Notes: a model not told the origin generated them from the sequence alone. A DNA stretch of 64,000 nt from Bacillota bacterium (GCA_023398375.1 JAEWSH010000051.1:620001-684000), one strand, 5' to 3'; numbered from the stretch's first letter, positions 26,159 to 35,472 are shown. Numbers and translations are program-made.

Positions 26159-26538
26159 AATTACAGAATCTCCTTTGCTTTTTTAAAAATTATATTATAA
26201 ATAGCACAAAAATGCAAATAGAAATGCATAAAACGAAAAGTGTATGAATGTATCGTGATGGAATAAAATAATTCAGTGATCACACGAAATTATAAAGTGT
26301 GCACACGGTGCACTAAATGCACACAAAACCGTATTATTTTTATTTATTATGTATATAAACTATATGCTATATTAGATAGAAATGTAGAAAATGTATATAA
26401 TACACAATCGCATATTGAAAATATCCTGAAAAAAGGGTATTATGTATATACAGCAAGCAGCTGGAAAGAAAACAAAAATGCAATAAATGAAAAGTGCATA
26501 ATGTGCATTTGAACGAAAGCAAGAGGTATAAGCGTTTT
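26159..26538. promoter_or_regulatory. Divergent regulatory region of LacI regulator 2 and the first GH32-like operon
   Basis: The region is 380 AT-rich bases without a supported gene. It contains a 10-bp self-complementary GTGTGCACAC (26297-26306), followed by GGTGCACT and ATGCACAC within 25 bases. A second cluster, AAGTGCAT and ATGTGCAT, lies just before the GH32-like gene (about 26491-26509). These repeated GTGCAC/ATGCAC half-sites are candidate operators. A frame of 78 codons inside this region has no family match and is AT-driven. Confidence 0.45.
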
Positions 26539-27990
26539 ATGTCAAAATTATTCTACAGGCCAGAAGATGCATGGGTGGGTGATTTGATTCCCTATTATGA
26601 AGATGGACTATACTACGGATTTTATCTACATGATCCAAGGTGCAAAAAAGATGAATATGCGGAAGAAACTACATGGCATCTGGTAACAACTAAAGACTTT
26701 GTTAATTTGGATTATCATGGGGAAGCAATTAAAAGAGGCGGAGAGGATAAACCTAATAAAAATGCATATACAGGTTCTATAATAAACGATAAGGATGGAA
26801 TGTATTATGCATACTATACTGCCTATAATGCAGATATTAAGATTAATGGAAAAAGCGTACAGTCTGTCATGAGGGCAAAAGGCAGAGACCTTTATCATTT
26901 GGAAAATGAGGAAGATTTTTTGTTTGTAGCAGATGATACTATATATGAAGCCTTTGATTGGAGAGATCCATATGTATTTTGGAATGAAGAAGAGGAACAG
27001 TATTGGATGCTTTTAGCTGCCAGAAGGAAAAACGCAGGAGCTATAAGAGGGGGGTGCATTGCACTTTGTAAATCAAAGGACTTAAAAAACTGGAATTATG
27101 CGGAACCATTTTTTGAACCGAATATGTATGTAACCATGGAGTGTCCGGAAGTTTTTCGGATGGGTGAATGGTGGTACCTGGTATTTTCTACCTTCAATGA
27201 CCGCTTCGTAACCCATTACAGAATGGCTGAAAGCCTTAACGGTCCTTGGATTATTCCGGAAGATGATGTGTTTGATACGCGGGCTAATTATGCAATAAAA
27301 ACGGCTTCCGATGGCAGGCAGAGATTTGCATTCGGCTGGATACCCAGTAAAAAAGGAAATAATGATTTTGGTGCCTGGGAGTGGGGAGGAACCATGGTAT
27401 TCCATGAAATTATTCAAGAGAAAAATACGGGAATCCTTAAAATAAAACCAACGGAAGGAAGCAGATATTACTTTGATAAAAAGGAAGCGGTAAGGCAGTT
27501 TGAGCCATTTCATTGCACAGTAGAGAATGAAAATGGTATTTACCGGATAGAAGCTCATATGTTAGGCGCTGCTCTATTTCCAATACCTAAGGATGCATTC
27601 AGCCTGGAGTTTGATTTGGAAGTGGAACAGGCCCATGAATTTGGAATAGCAGTACATGCGGATAAAGAGATGGAAAAAGGGTATTTTCTTAAAATGGATC
27701 GCAGGAAGAATATGGCGGCATGGGACATGTGGCCAAGAAGTGAACAGGGCTTTTATCAATGGCAGATAAAAGGGGATGTGGCTTATCAGGTAGAAACGGT
27801 GAGAAGACTTCCAGAGGGAGATAAATACCATATTTTCATGTTACGCGAAGAAGATATCTGTGTAGTATATATCAATAATGAAGTCGCCATGTCTACAAGA
27901 ATGTATGATCATAAGGGGGAGTATGCGGGGGTGTATCTGATACAAGGAAAGGCAGCCGTTAAAAATTTAGTGATTAAAACAAAAGAATAA
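26539..27990 (+). CDS. GH32-related glycoside hydrolase 1 (non-canonical nucleophile motif)
   Basis: The product has 483 residues from the ATG at 26539 with AAGAGG upstream; a TTG at 26494 has no ribosome binding site. The five-bladed propeller pattern of clan GH-J is clear. It has the stabiliser Asp143 in DWRDPYVFW and the acid/base Glu201 in MECPEVF. The usual WMNDPNG is replaced by VGDLIPYYEDG, so Asp15 is the likely nucleophile. A C-terminal beta-sandwich (residues ~340-483) is present. No signal peptide is seen, so it acts in the cytoplasm on imported sugar. GH32 enzymes cleave beta-fructofuranosides; the altered N-terminus suggests an unusual substrate, possibly a difructose dianhydride or inulobiose. 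It precedes an ABC importer. Confidence 0.82.
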   Translation: MSKLFYRPEDAWVGDLIPYYEDGLYYGFYLHDPRCKKDEYAEETTWHLVTTKDFVNLDYHGEAIKRGGEDKPNKNAYTGSIINDKDGMYYAYYTAYNADIKINGKSVQSVMRAKGRDLYHLENEEDFLFVADDTIYEAFDWRDPYVFWNEEEEQYWMLLAARRKNAGAIRGGCIALCKSKDLKNWNYAEPFFEPNMYVTMECPEVFRMGEWWYLVFSTFNDRFVTHYRMAESLNGPWIIPEDDVFDTRANYAIKTASDGRQRFAFGWIPSKKGNNDFGAWEWGGTMVFHEIIQEKNTGILKIKPTEGSRYYFDKKEAVRQFEPFHCTVENENGIYRIEAHMLGAALFPIPKDAFSLEFDLEVEQAHEFGIAVHADKEMEKGYFLKMDRRKNMAAWDMWPRSEQGFYQWQIKGDVAYQVETVRRLPEGDKYHIFMLREEDICVVYINNEVAMSTRMYDHKGEYAGVYLIQGKAAVKNLVIKTKE

Positions 27991-28050
27991 CTGCTTGCAA
28001 CTATTCGGTCACAATTTCTTTTGTTTAGATAAAGAAAAGGAGAGAATAAT

Positions 28051-29367
28051 ATGAAAAAAAGAATGCTTAACTTACTTATGGTGTTAGTGATGATTATTTC
28101 GCTTGTAACTGGGTGCGGCAGTAAAACCGACAGTACAGAACCTGGTGTCACTGAAAATCAGACAAAATCATCGGAAAAGACTACGGTTGTAAAATGGCTT
28201 GCGTCCAGACCTGTTGACGGTGCTATTGATTTAACCATGAGAGAGATAGCTAAGAAGTACAGCGAGGAACATGAAGGAAACTGGGTACTGGATGTGGAAA
28301 CCACAGCGGACAGGCCCTCCTATTTACAGAAATTAAAGACGTTAATTGCCGGAAATAATATGCCTGATATTATTGACATTGATGCAGATCCATACTGTAA
28401 GGAACTGGTGGATGCAGGTTTATTGGTAGATGTAAAATCTTTTCTAAAAGAAGAGGAAAAATATGATGACTTTTATCCAATTGCATTAAAATACCAGGAA
28501 TTTACCGATGGGTCAATGTATACCCTGCCTTTAGAATATCATGTTGAAATGATTTGGTATAACAAAGAAATCTTTGCTGCAAATAATATTGAAGTTCCAA
28601 AAACCATGGATGAATGGTTAGATGCTTGTGCGGCCTTAAAAGGGAATGGAATAACACCAATATCCGTAGATGGTGTTGACAGATGGCCGGTACAGCGTTA
28701 TCTGGCAATGTTGCCTTTCCGTGATACAGCCAATGATTATATTGTTAATCTTCGTGACGGTAAAGCTTCTATGGGTGATGAAACCGGAATGAAAGCAATT
28801 AAGTTCTTGAAACAAATGGGACAGTACTTTAATGAAGGTTTTGCTGCAACTGATTATGCAACCGCACAGTCCCTGTTTTTGGATGGTAAATCAGCAATGT
28901 ACTATATGGGGGACTGGGAACAGGCGGCAATGTTAGATCAATATGAAGCTGGAAAGATTGATTATTTCTATCTGCCCACAACCCCGGACGGCAAAACAGG
29001 TGCAAATGAGTTCTGCGTTAACTCCGGTATCGGTATGGCATTTAATGCAGATACATTTGATGCGAAGACAAAAGATTTCATTCTTTATGTAATAGAAAAT
29101 TACGGCAAGATCTATGCCGGAAGGCAGCAGATGTCTCCGATCAAAACAGAATTACCAAAAGATATAAAGTTTACTGATCTGTATTTAAGAATTCAGGATG
29201 ATATGAATAATACGGGCGAACATTTCCTAAAACCTTGGGATACTTATCTGGACTCAAGTACGAATTCCATAATGCAGGACAATATGTTATTATTAGCAGC
29301 CGGGGATATGTCCGAAGAGGAGTTCGCTGGGTTAGTGGATGATTCAATAGCAGCCAGTAAAAATTAA
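28051..29367 (+). CDS. Sugar ABC transporter substrate-binding lipoprotein
   Basis: The product has 438 residues with a lipoprotein signal (MKKRMLNLLMVLVMI, then the lipobox LVTGC). A Ser/Thr-rich spacer and a family-1 solute-binding domain follow (KTLIAGNNMPDIIDIDADPY, YYMGDWEQAAM). It would be anchored outside the membrane and capture oligosaccharides. A stem-loop after the stop separates it from the permease genes. Its place behind GH32-like enzyme 1 suggests a fructose-containing ligand. No ATP-binding subunit is encoded nearby, so a shared MsmX-type ATPase is expected. Confidence 0.9.
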   Translation: MKKRMLNLLMVLVMIISLVTGCGSKTDSTEPGVTENQTKSSEKTTVVKWLASRPVDGAIDLTMREIAKKYSEEHEGNWVLDVETTADRPSYLQKLKTLIAGNNMPDIIDIDADPYCKELVDAGLLVDVKSFLKEEEKYDDFYPIALKYQEFTDGSMYTLPLEYHVEMIWYNKEIFAANNIEVPKTMDEWLDACAALKGNGITPISVDGVDRWPVQRYLAMLPFRDTANDYIVNLRDGKASMGDETGMKAIKFLKQMGQYFNEGFAATDYATAQSLFLDGKSAMYYMGDWEQAAMLDQYEAGKIDYFYLPTTPDGKTGANEFCVNSGIGMAFNADTFDAKTKDFILYVIENYGKIYAGRQQMSPIKTELPKDIKFTDLYLRIQDDMNNTGEHFLKPWDTYLDSSTNSIMQDNMLLLAAGDMSEEEFAGLVDDSIAASKN

Positions 29368-29376
29368 ATTAAAAAT

Positions 29377-29410
29377 ATTGCATCCGGGGAGATTTGTTCT
29401 CGGATGCAAT
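29377..29410 (+). promoter_or_regulatory. Stem-loop between binding-protein and permease genes
   Basis: ATTGCATCCG (29377-29386) pairs perfectly with CGGATGCAAT (29401-29410) around a 14-nt loop. No T-run follows. It sits 10 nt after the binding-protein stop and 15 nt before the permease start. This is the usual place for an mRNA-processing hairpin that gives more binding protein than permease. Confidence 0.7.
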
Positions 29411-29425
29411 TAATTGAGGTGACCT

Positions 29426-30358
29426 ATGGGAATATTAAAAGATAAAAGATCATTCTGGGTATTTTTATTACCGGGATTATTATTTTATATACTGGCCGTT
29501 TTCTATCCCATTGAAGAATCCATTCGTTTAAGTTTTATGAAATGGGGTGGAATCGGGGATAAGAAATTTGTTGGATTTGATAATTATTTTGTAATGTTCA
29601 AAGACAAAGTGTTTTATAAAGCTTTTCTGAATAACCTGATTTACTTATTAATTGTTGTTTCCATGCAGCTATTAATAGGTTTAGTATTTGCAATACTATT
29701 ATCTTATATGAAAAAAAGGGTTACATTAATAAAAACTTTGTATTATGTACCGTGTATAGTAACTACTGTGGCTGTAACACAGCTTTTTAGAAGTATGTAT
29801 GCAACAGAACCGGTGGGATTAATAAACGAGATACTGAATGCGATCGGTTTAGATAATCTGGCAACATCATGGCTTACTAATGTTAAAACAGTTTTAGCCT
29901 GCGTATCTGTTCCGGAAGGATGGAGATTCACAGGTATGTATATGGTTATTTTTTATGCAGCACTAGTTTCACTGGATTCATCAGTTTACGAGGCTGCTAA
30001 GGTAGATGGAGCCAATGAATGGCAGATATTAATGAAAATAAAATTGCCGTTGATAAAACCTATTCTTTTGCTGACATTAACGATGTGTTTGACCGGTGCT
30101 CTCAGAGGATTTGATATTCCGTATTTATTAACAAGTGGCGGACCCGGAAATGTCAGTGAATTAATGTCCACATATATGTATAAAAAAGCATTTTCAAGTA
30201 ACCAATATGGCTATGGCAGTGCGCTTGCCGTATTCATAATCATAGAGAGTATTTTGGTTGTTTCGATTTTAAGAGCTGGTTTTACTACCAAGGAAGACAG
30301 AGAACTTAAGAAACAACAAAAGATAAATGACAGGGAAAGGAGAGCGAAAAGAGCATGA
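29426..30358 (+). CDS. Sugar ABC transporter permease (MalF/UgpA type)
   Basis: The product has 310 residues with six predicted membrane helices. The EAA loop reads EAAKVDGANEWQILMKIKLP, which contacts the ATPase. The start ATG at 29426 follows GAGGTGA. It overlaps the next permease gene by 4 nt (ATGA), giving a coupled pair. It forms the membrane channel with the second permease for the sugar delivered by the upstream lipoprotein. Confidence 0.92.
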   Translation: MGILKDKRSFWVFLLPGLLFYILAVFYPIEESIRLSFMKWGGIGDKKFVGFDNYFVMFKDKVFYKAFLNNLIYLLIVVSMQLLIGLVFAILLSYMKKRVTLIKTLYYVPCIVTTVAVTQLFRSMYATEPVGLINEILNAIGLDNLATSWLTNVKTVLACVSVPEGWRFTGMYMVIFYAALVSLDSSVYEAAKVDGANEWQILMKIKLPLIKPILLLTLTMCLTGALRGFDIPYLLTSGGPGNVSELMSTYMYKKAFSSNQYGYGSALAVFIIIESILVVSILRAGFTTKEDRELKKQQKINDRERRAKRA

Positions 30359-31182
30359 AAAAGAAAATCGGAAAAATAGTATTCAACTTAATTATCTTAC
30401 TCTTTTTGGTTATTCAGCTATACCCGATCATTTGGCTTTTTATGGCAAGCATTAAGCCAACGGTAGAGTTGTCCTCAACTCCTTTTGCGTTACCTCATAA
30501 TCCTACCCTAAACAATTTTATAAAAGTCTTTTCAGATGGTAAAATAGGGTTTTATATTTGGAACAGTATTAAGGTTACTGGAATTTCTTTGCTCCTGATT
30601 ATAGCATTAAGTGCAACTGCCGGATTTGCATTGGCAAAGTTTAACTTTAAAATTACGAAAAATATTTATGGATTTTTCACCTTTGGAATCATGATTCCGG
30701 TTCAGATTACTTTAATTCCATTATTTATTTTTTATAGTAAATTAGGGGTACTAAACACTTCATTTTCTCTGATTTTACCGCAGGTTGGGTTTGCACTGCC
30801 GCTTTCGGTTATGATGTTCTGCAGTTTTTATGGCTTTTTGCCCAATGAGTTATTGGAAGCAGCAATTGTAGATGGATGTAGTACCTACCGTATTTTTGCA
30901 AAAATTGTTTTTCCACTGGCGCGAAACACGATAATTACTATAGCGTCGATGTATAGTATATTAATATGGAATGATTTTATTTTTGCTAATACATTTATCA
31001 GCGATGATGCTGCAAAAACAGTAGCAATGGGTTTAAAAGACTATGTTGGTGCTTTCGGTAATGTGGATTGGGGATCAACCTTTGCAGCGATAACTATTAC
31101 GATATTACCCCCTATGATTGTCTACTTTGCATTGAACCGATGGGTTACTGCGGGTATGACTATGGGAGCAACCAAAGGATAA
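30355..31182 (+). CDS. Sugar ABC transporter permease (MalG/UgpE type)
   Basis: The product has 275 residues with six membrane helices and the EAA loop EAAIVDGCSTYRIFAKIVFP. It ends with the WVTAGMTMGATKG tail usual for this family. The ATG overlaps the upstream permease stop. It is the last gene of the unit that starts at GH32-like enzyme 1; a terminator follows at 31231. Confidence 0.92.
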   Translation: MKKKIGKIVFNLIILLFLVIQLYPIIWLFMASIKPTVELSSTPFALPHNPTLNNFIKVFSDGKIGFYIWNSIKVTGISLLLIIALSATAGFALAKFNFKITKNIYGFFTFGIMIPVQITLIPLFIFYSKLGVLNTSFSLILPQVGFALPLSVMMFCSFYGFLPNELLEAAIVDGCSTYRIFAKIVFPLARNTIITIASMYSILIWNDFIFANTFISDDAAKTVAMGLKDYVGAFGNVDWGSTFAAITITILPPMIVYFALNRWVTAGMTMGATKG

Positions 31183-31230
31183 TTTTATGTAGTTATTAAT
31201 GGGAATAACTATTTCTAAAGCAATAAAGAA

Positions 31231-31264
31231 AAAAAGTGTGGATTTTATGGTCTCACACTTTTTT
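31231..31264. terminator. Bidirectional terminator between permease and LacI regulator 3
   Basis: AAAAAGTGTG (31231-31240) pairs perfectly with CACACTTTTT (31254-31263), with A-run and T-run on opposite sides. It therefore works in both directions for the convergent genes. Confidence 0.8.
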
Positions 31265-31334
31265 ATAATATAGTTTTTTAGTACCGGAACTAAAGTTTTT
31301 TGTTGGAGGCTGTGTAAACTAAAAACTTTGGATA

Positions 31335-32423
31335 TTAATAAATTTGATTAGAGAAATGTTTCTTTACCGTGGATTCCCGGTAAATAGCATCGGTTTGAAG
31401 ATAAGTTATAGTGTATGGAAGGGAAGGGTTTTGAATCCGATCCAATAGCTTTTTAGCAGCAATGATCCCCATATCAGAACTGTGAGAATTTACAGTGGTC
31501 AGATGGGGTTCTACAACAACAGAAGCCGGAACGTTATCAAAACCGGTTACAAGAACGTTTTTGGGTACAGTGATATTCAGGTCTTTTAAACAGGAAATTA
31601 GCTGAATTGCCAAGGAATCATTGGCACAAACAAAAAGTTCCGGTAATGGATCCATCATTTTTAAATTAGAAATCAACCACAAACGATCCCAGTATTTTAA
31701 ATCATCTTTTTCAATAATGCAGAAAGATTTATTAACTGTTAGATCACAGCCCTGGAGAGCCATACAGAAACCAGTCCAACGTTCGTAGAAACTTAAACAG
31801 TGTGTATAGGATCCTACGAATCCAGCCCGGTTAATACGGTGTTCATAAAGAAGTTTTTTAACCATATTGGCTAATCTGTATTTACTTTCCATTAATAAAA
31901 TATCTGCGTTTAAGTTGTCTTCTATGGCTGTGTAATAGGAATCAATAAATAAGACCGGTTTATTCAAAGAGCTGAGCATTCTACAATATTCACGGTCAAA
32001 TAATTCCACACATAAGATTGCGTCTATGTTATTTAAGTCAAAAGTATTAGGCAGTCGTAAATAATGAATATCAGTATCCTGGATAGTAAAAAGGGATAGG
32101 GTATATCCGTATTTACTGATTTCCTGCTCCATTGTGGTTAAAAGGGAAGAGCCGATATGTTGCTTATCCGGAAACCTATGAAAAGTCAGAGCAATGTTGC
32201 CATGGATATTAGGAGCAGCATTTTGTTCTGAGGATTTAATAAGATTTAAGGATTCTGGCATAGTGGAAAATTGTCTATAATTCAGTTCCGCCGCTCTCTT
32301 TAAGACCTTCTGTCTGGTTTTTTCTGAAATATTTTCACTGCCATTTAATGCTTTAGAAACGGTAGTGCGGGAAAGATGAAGTGAATCTGCAATATCCTGC
32401 ACTAAAATTCTTTGCTTTGCCAT
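31335..32423 (-). CDS. LacI-family transcriptional regulator 3
   Basis: The product has 362 residues. The HTH is ILVQDIADSLHLSRTTVSKALNG, with recognition helix SRTTVSK. The sugar domain shows LFVCANDSLAIQLISCLKDL and VTGFDNVPASVVVEPHLTTV. It is divergent from the operon of GH32-like enzyme 2, GH172 and canonical GH32 across a 394-nt region with several GTTTACAA motifs, so it most likely controls that operon. Sequence similarity to regulators 1 and 2 suggests duplication within the island. Confidence 0.9.
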   Translation of the reverse strand: MAKQRILVQDIADSLHLSRTTVSKALNGSENISEKTRQKVLKRAAELNYRQFSTMPESLNLIKSSEQNAAPNIHGNIALTFHRFPDKQHIGSSLLTTMEQEISKYGYTLSLFTIQDTDIHYLRLPNTFDLNNIDAILCVELFDREYCRMLSSLNKPVLFIDSYYTAIEDNLNADILLMESKYRLANMVKKLLYEHRINRAGFVGSYTHCLSFYERWTGFCMALQGCDLTVNKSFCIIEKDDLKYWDRLWLISNLKMMDPLPELFVCANDSLAIQLISCLKDLNITVPKNVLVTGFDNVPASVVVEPHLTTVNSHSSDMGIIAAKKLLDRIQNPSLPYTITYLQTDAIYRESTVKKHFSNQIY

Positions 32424-32817
32424 AATGTTAAAAATTCCTTTTCTTTATCTCATTTGTAAACGAATATAGAAGTTGGTTTACAAGTTTTATTATATCACAG
32501 AAAGAATGTGCAAGCAATATGTTTACAAATAGTAATAATGTTTACAAATGTAAAAATATAAAAAATAAACAAACTAATAAACCATACAAAATATATAAAT
32601 TCATTCTGATATATTTGTTTAAATATACAAATCAAACAAAGACAGATTGACAAATGTTTAAAAGGTGTTAAAATAAATTTATACATAAGAAATACATATA
32701 TATTAATAAATTGAACATATGTAAAAGTTTTAAGGAAAGTTATGAAACGTATGCAACAAAAAAATAGGCCGGACCTATTGGGGTCGGTCTTATTCTACCA
32801 AAAAAGGAGAGAAGATT
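32424..32817. promoter_or_regulatory. Divergent regulatory region with GTTTACAA repeats
   Basis: The region is 394 very AT-rich bases without a supported gene. TTGTAAAC (32454-32461) and GTTTACAA (32476-32483) form an inverted repeat whose half-site starts lie 22 bases apart, about two helical turns. Two further GTTTACAA copies lie at 32521-32528 and 32540-32547. Together they look like a multi-site operator. The downstream half holds a good promoter and a ~137-nt leader. Confidence 0.6.
32647..32674 (+). promoter_or_regulatory. Sigma-70-type promoter of the GH32-like 2 / GH172 / GH32 operon
   Basis: A perfect -35 TTGACA (32647-32652), a 16-base spacer and a -10 TAAAAT (32669-32674) are seen. 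The start point would be near 32681, leaving a leader of about 137 nt that includes a GC-rich segment before AAGGAGAG at the ribosome binding site. Confidence 0.65.
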
Positions 32818-34245
32818 ATGGATTTATTTTATACCCCGGAATATGCAAAAACCGGTGATGTAATACCTTTTTATAATGAAGAGTTGAAACAGTTTGATCA
32901 TTATTACTTAAAGAACTGGAATCCGGATGCACCAAAGGACAAAATTGTTTATGGCTGGCATCGAATTACAACCACCGATAACCGAAATTATATTGAAACG
33001 ACTACAAAAATCCATGGAGGAACCGGTTCCGTGATTAAAGTGGATGGCCTGTACCATATGTTTTACTGCACATTTGACCAGAATCCCCCTGCACAGTGGG
33101 CCAGACATGCAATCAGTAAAGATCTGACCGAGTGGGAGGATGTTCCGGAGGATAAGTTCGGCCCGGATGGTGTGATTTACAATATGTCTGACTGGAGAGA
33201 CCCTTATGTATTTTGGAATGAAGAAGAGAATAAGTGGTGGATGCTCCTGGCAGCGAGAGAGAATGCTCCAACAGAAAGAAACGGTTGTGTAGCTCTTTGC
33301 ACATCAGAGGACCTGTCAAAATGGGAATATAGAAAGCCGATCTATGCGCCACGCTTTAACCAGGCAGCAAACGAATGCCCGGATTTATTTAAAATGGGTG
33401 ACTGGTATTATCTGGTATACTCCAATTATACGGACGGTTTCTGTACTTATTACCGGATGAGCCAATCTTTAAACGGTCCCTGGATTCGCCCAGAAGTGGA
33501 TACTTTTGACGGTAGGGCTTTTTATGCGGCTAAGACCGGTTTTGACGGAAAAGACCATTATGTATATGGATGGAACCCCACCAGAGGCGAGAATGGCTGG
33601 GGATTTGACCCGGGTAAAGACTTCGGTAAGGATTATAAAACCTGGAACTGGGGAGGCTCTATTGTAGTGCATAAGATTATCCAGCACGCAGACGGTACCC
33701 TGGGAGTGTGCCCGGTAGAAAGTGTGGCAAATGCATTTAATAAAATTCAAAATGTCAGCTTACAGTCCTTAACCGGAAACTGGCTAATAAATGAAAATAC
33801 AGCAGTCTGCGAGTCTATGGATGGCTTTTCTTCCGCAATTGGTGATAAAATTCCGGAATTGTGCTGCATTAAGGCGAAAATCAAATATAACGGAAATCCA
33901 ACCCGATTCGGTATTGCATTACAAGTCGATGATACTTATGCACAGGGATATTATTTGATGTTTGAACCCTGGTACAACCGTATACAATTCCGTTCCGGAC
34001 TTCGGATGTATGAACAGGGAGGGCAGATGTTCCCTTATGCAGTAGAAATGGAACGTCCGATTAAACTGGAAGCGGGGAAAGAATATGAGCTTGCAATCTA
34101 TATTCAGGATACTCTTGCAGTTCTTTACGTAAATAATGACCTGGCATTTGGTTTCCGTATGTACAATGAAAAAGATCGTCAGTTAGGTTTCTTCGTATCA
34201 GAAGGAACGCTGGAAGTAAAAGATGTAACCATTGAAGAAGAATAA
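32818..34245 (+). CDS. GH32-related glycoside hydrolase 2 (non-canonical nucleophile motif)
   Basis: The product has 475 residues. The N-terminus TGDVIPFYNEE replaces the GH32 NDPNG block, so Asp14 is the likely nucleophile. The stabiliser Asp128 is in DWRDPYVFW and the acid/base Glu186 in NECPDLF. A C-terminal beta-sandwich (from ~residue 330) ends in the same strands as enzymes 1 and 3. No signal peptide is seen. It is the first gene of an operon with GH172 and a canonical GH32, behind AAGGAGAG. Different enzymes in one operon suggest stepwise opening and cleavage of a fructan-derived sugar; the exact linkage cannot be read from sequence. Confidence 0.82.
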   Translation: MDLFYTPEYAKTGDVIPFYNEELKQFDHYYLKNWNPDAPKDKIVYGWHRITTTDNRNYIETTTKIHGGTGSVIKVDGLYHMFYCTFDQNPPAQWARHAISKDLTEWEDVPEDKFGPDGVIYNMSDWRDPYVFWNEEENKWWMLLAARENAPTERNGCVALCTSEDLSKWEYRKPIYAPRFNQAANECPDLFKMGDWYYLVYSNYTDGFCTYYRMSQSLNGPWIRPEVDTFDGRAFYAAKTGFDGKDHYVYGWNPTRGENGWGFDPGKDFGKDYKTWNWGGSIVVHKIIQHADGTLGVCPVESVANAFNKIQNVSLQSLTGNWLINENTAVCESMDGFSSAIGDKIPELCCIKAKIKYNGNPTRFGIALQVDDTYAQGYYLMFEPWYNRIQFRSGLRMYEQGGQMFPYAVEMERPIKLEAGKEYELAIYIQDTLAVLYVNNDLAFGFRMYNEKDRQLGFFVSEGTLEVKDVTIEEE

Positions 34246-34292
34246 GAAGAGTACACTAAGAAATAAATAAATACCATATAGGAGGAAATATC

Positions 34293-35393
34293 ATGTTTCA
34301 TAACAGTATGGCAACATTGCCGATTTTAAAAACAGGTAAAAGCAGAACCATTAACTGGGAAAACAGGACAGGGCAAAAGGGCGGGGGAGGCATGGCCGCC
34401 AGCGATCTGGGCCCTGAGAGAAAAGGATCACCCTGTATTCCGAAAATATCGGCCGGTGAGACAATGACACTGGCAGAAATGGAGGGACCGGGTGTCGTTC
34501 AGCACATCTGGATTACCGTAACCGACCGTACCAGCGACCGCAACCGGTATGTGCTTAGAGATTTGGTGCTGCGTATGTATTGGGATGGGGAAGAAACACC
34601 TTCTGTGGAAAGTCCTTTAGGCGATTTTTTCTGTTGTGGTTTCGGCGTTTCCTATCCGGTTAATTCTATGCCTATCGTTGTAAACCCGACCAGGGGATTT
34701 AACTCGTATTTTCCTATGCCGTTTGGAAAGAAAGCAAAAATTACGATAGAAAACCAGAATGATGAAGATATCAATGCATTTTTCTATCAGGTGGATTACT
34801 GTCTGTATGATGTGCTTCCGGAAAATACCGGCTATTTTCATGCTCAGTGGAGAAGACAGCGTCTAACCGAAAAAGGCAAAGATTATGTAATCCTTAACGG
34901 AGTGAAAGGAAAAGGCCAGTATGTTGGTACTTACATGGCACTTACGACCTTAGAACGTTATTGGTACGGAGAAGGAGAAGTAAAATTCTATTTGGATGGC
35001 GATGATAAATATCCTACAATTTGTGGAACCGGAACGGAAGATTATTTCGGAGGTGCCTGGAGTTTTGCAACCCAAGAGAACGGCAGGACCATAGAAAATA
35101 CTTATTGTACACCGTTTATGGGATATCCTTATTATTCCCATCATGATACTTTTATCCATAACGATTACCATAATGATGATCAGATGCCCCAGAGAAGCTT
35201 CTATCGTTGGCATGTGATGGATCCGATTTTATTTGAGGAAGATCTGAATGTGACGATTCAGCAGATCGGGGTATACCACGGCGGCTTATTTGAAAGACAG
35301 GATGATGTGGCAACAGTTGCTTACTGGTATCAGACAGAACCCCATAATCCTTTCGGCACGTTAATGGAACGTAAAGAACGCTGGCCCAGATAA
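34293..35393 (+). CDS. GH172 (DUF2961) family enzyme, possible difructose dianhydride or alpha-fructofuranosidase
   Basis: The product has 366 residues and is cytoplasmic. The DUF2961 signature is strong: EGPGVVQHIWITV near 64-76, SPLGDFF at 107-113, GFNSYFPMPF at 135-144 and GTGTEDYFGG at 245-254. Glu249 in the last motif is a likely catalytic residue. Established knowledge: GH172 was founded on a Bifidobacterium dentium enzyme that interconverts inulobiose and difructose dianhydride I; other members cleave D-arabinofuranosides. Fructose-type neighbours (GH32 enzymes, fructokinase) favour the fructose role here. The ATG follows AGGAGG. It lies between GH32-like enzyme 2 and the canonical GH32 with gaps of 47 and 79 nt. 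Confidence 0.88.
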   Translation: MFHNSMATLPILKTGKSRTINWENRTGQKGGGGMAASDLGPERKGSPCIPKISAGETMTLAEMEGPGVVQHIWITVTDRTSDRNRYVLRDLVLRMYWDGEETPSVESPLGDFFCCGFGVSYPVNSMPIVVNPTRGFNSYFPMPFGKKAKITIENQNDEDINAFFYQVDYCLYDVLPENTGYFHAQWRRQRLTEKGKDYVILNGVKGKGQYVGTYMALTTLERYWYGEGEVKFYLDGDDKYPTICGTGTEDYFGGAWSFATQENGRTIENTYCTPFMGYPYYSHHDTFIHNDYHNDDQMPQRSFYRWHVMDPILFEEDLNVTIQQIGVYHGGLFERQDDVATVAYWYQTEPHNPFGTLMERKERWPR

Positions 35394-35472
35394 AGAAACG
35401 AGAAAAGATGCCGAAAAAAGGGCAATAAAAAACTAAAGAGGATAGAAACGAAGGCTGAGAGGGGAAAAGAGA

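Noticed and set aside
26276..26512. 78-codon frame upstream of the first GH32-like gene
   Set aside because: It covers operator-like repeats in a divergent promoter region, has no ribosome binding site and no family resemblance.
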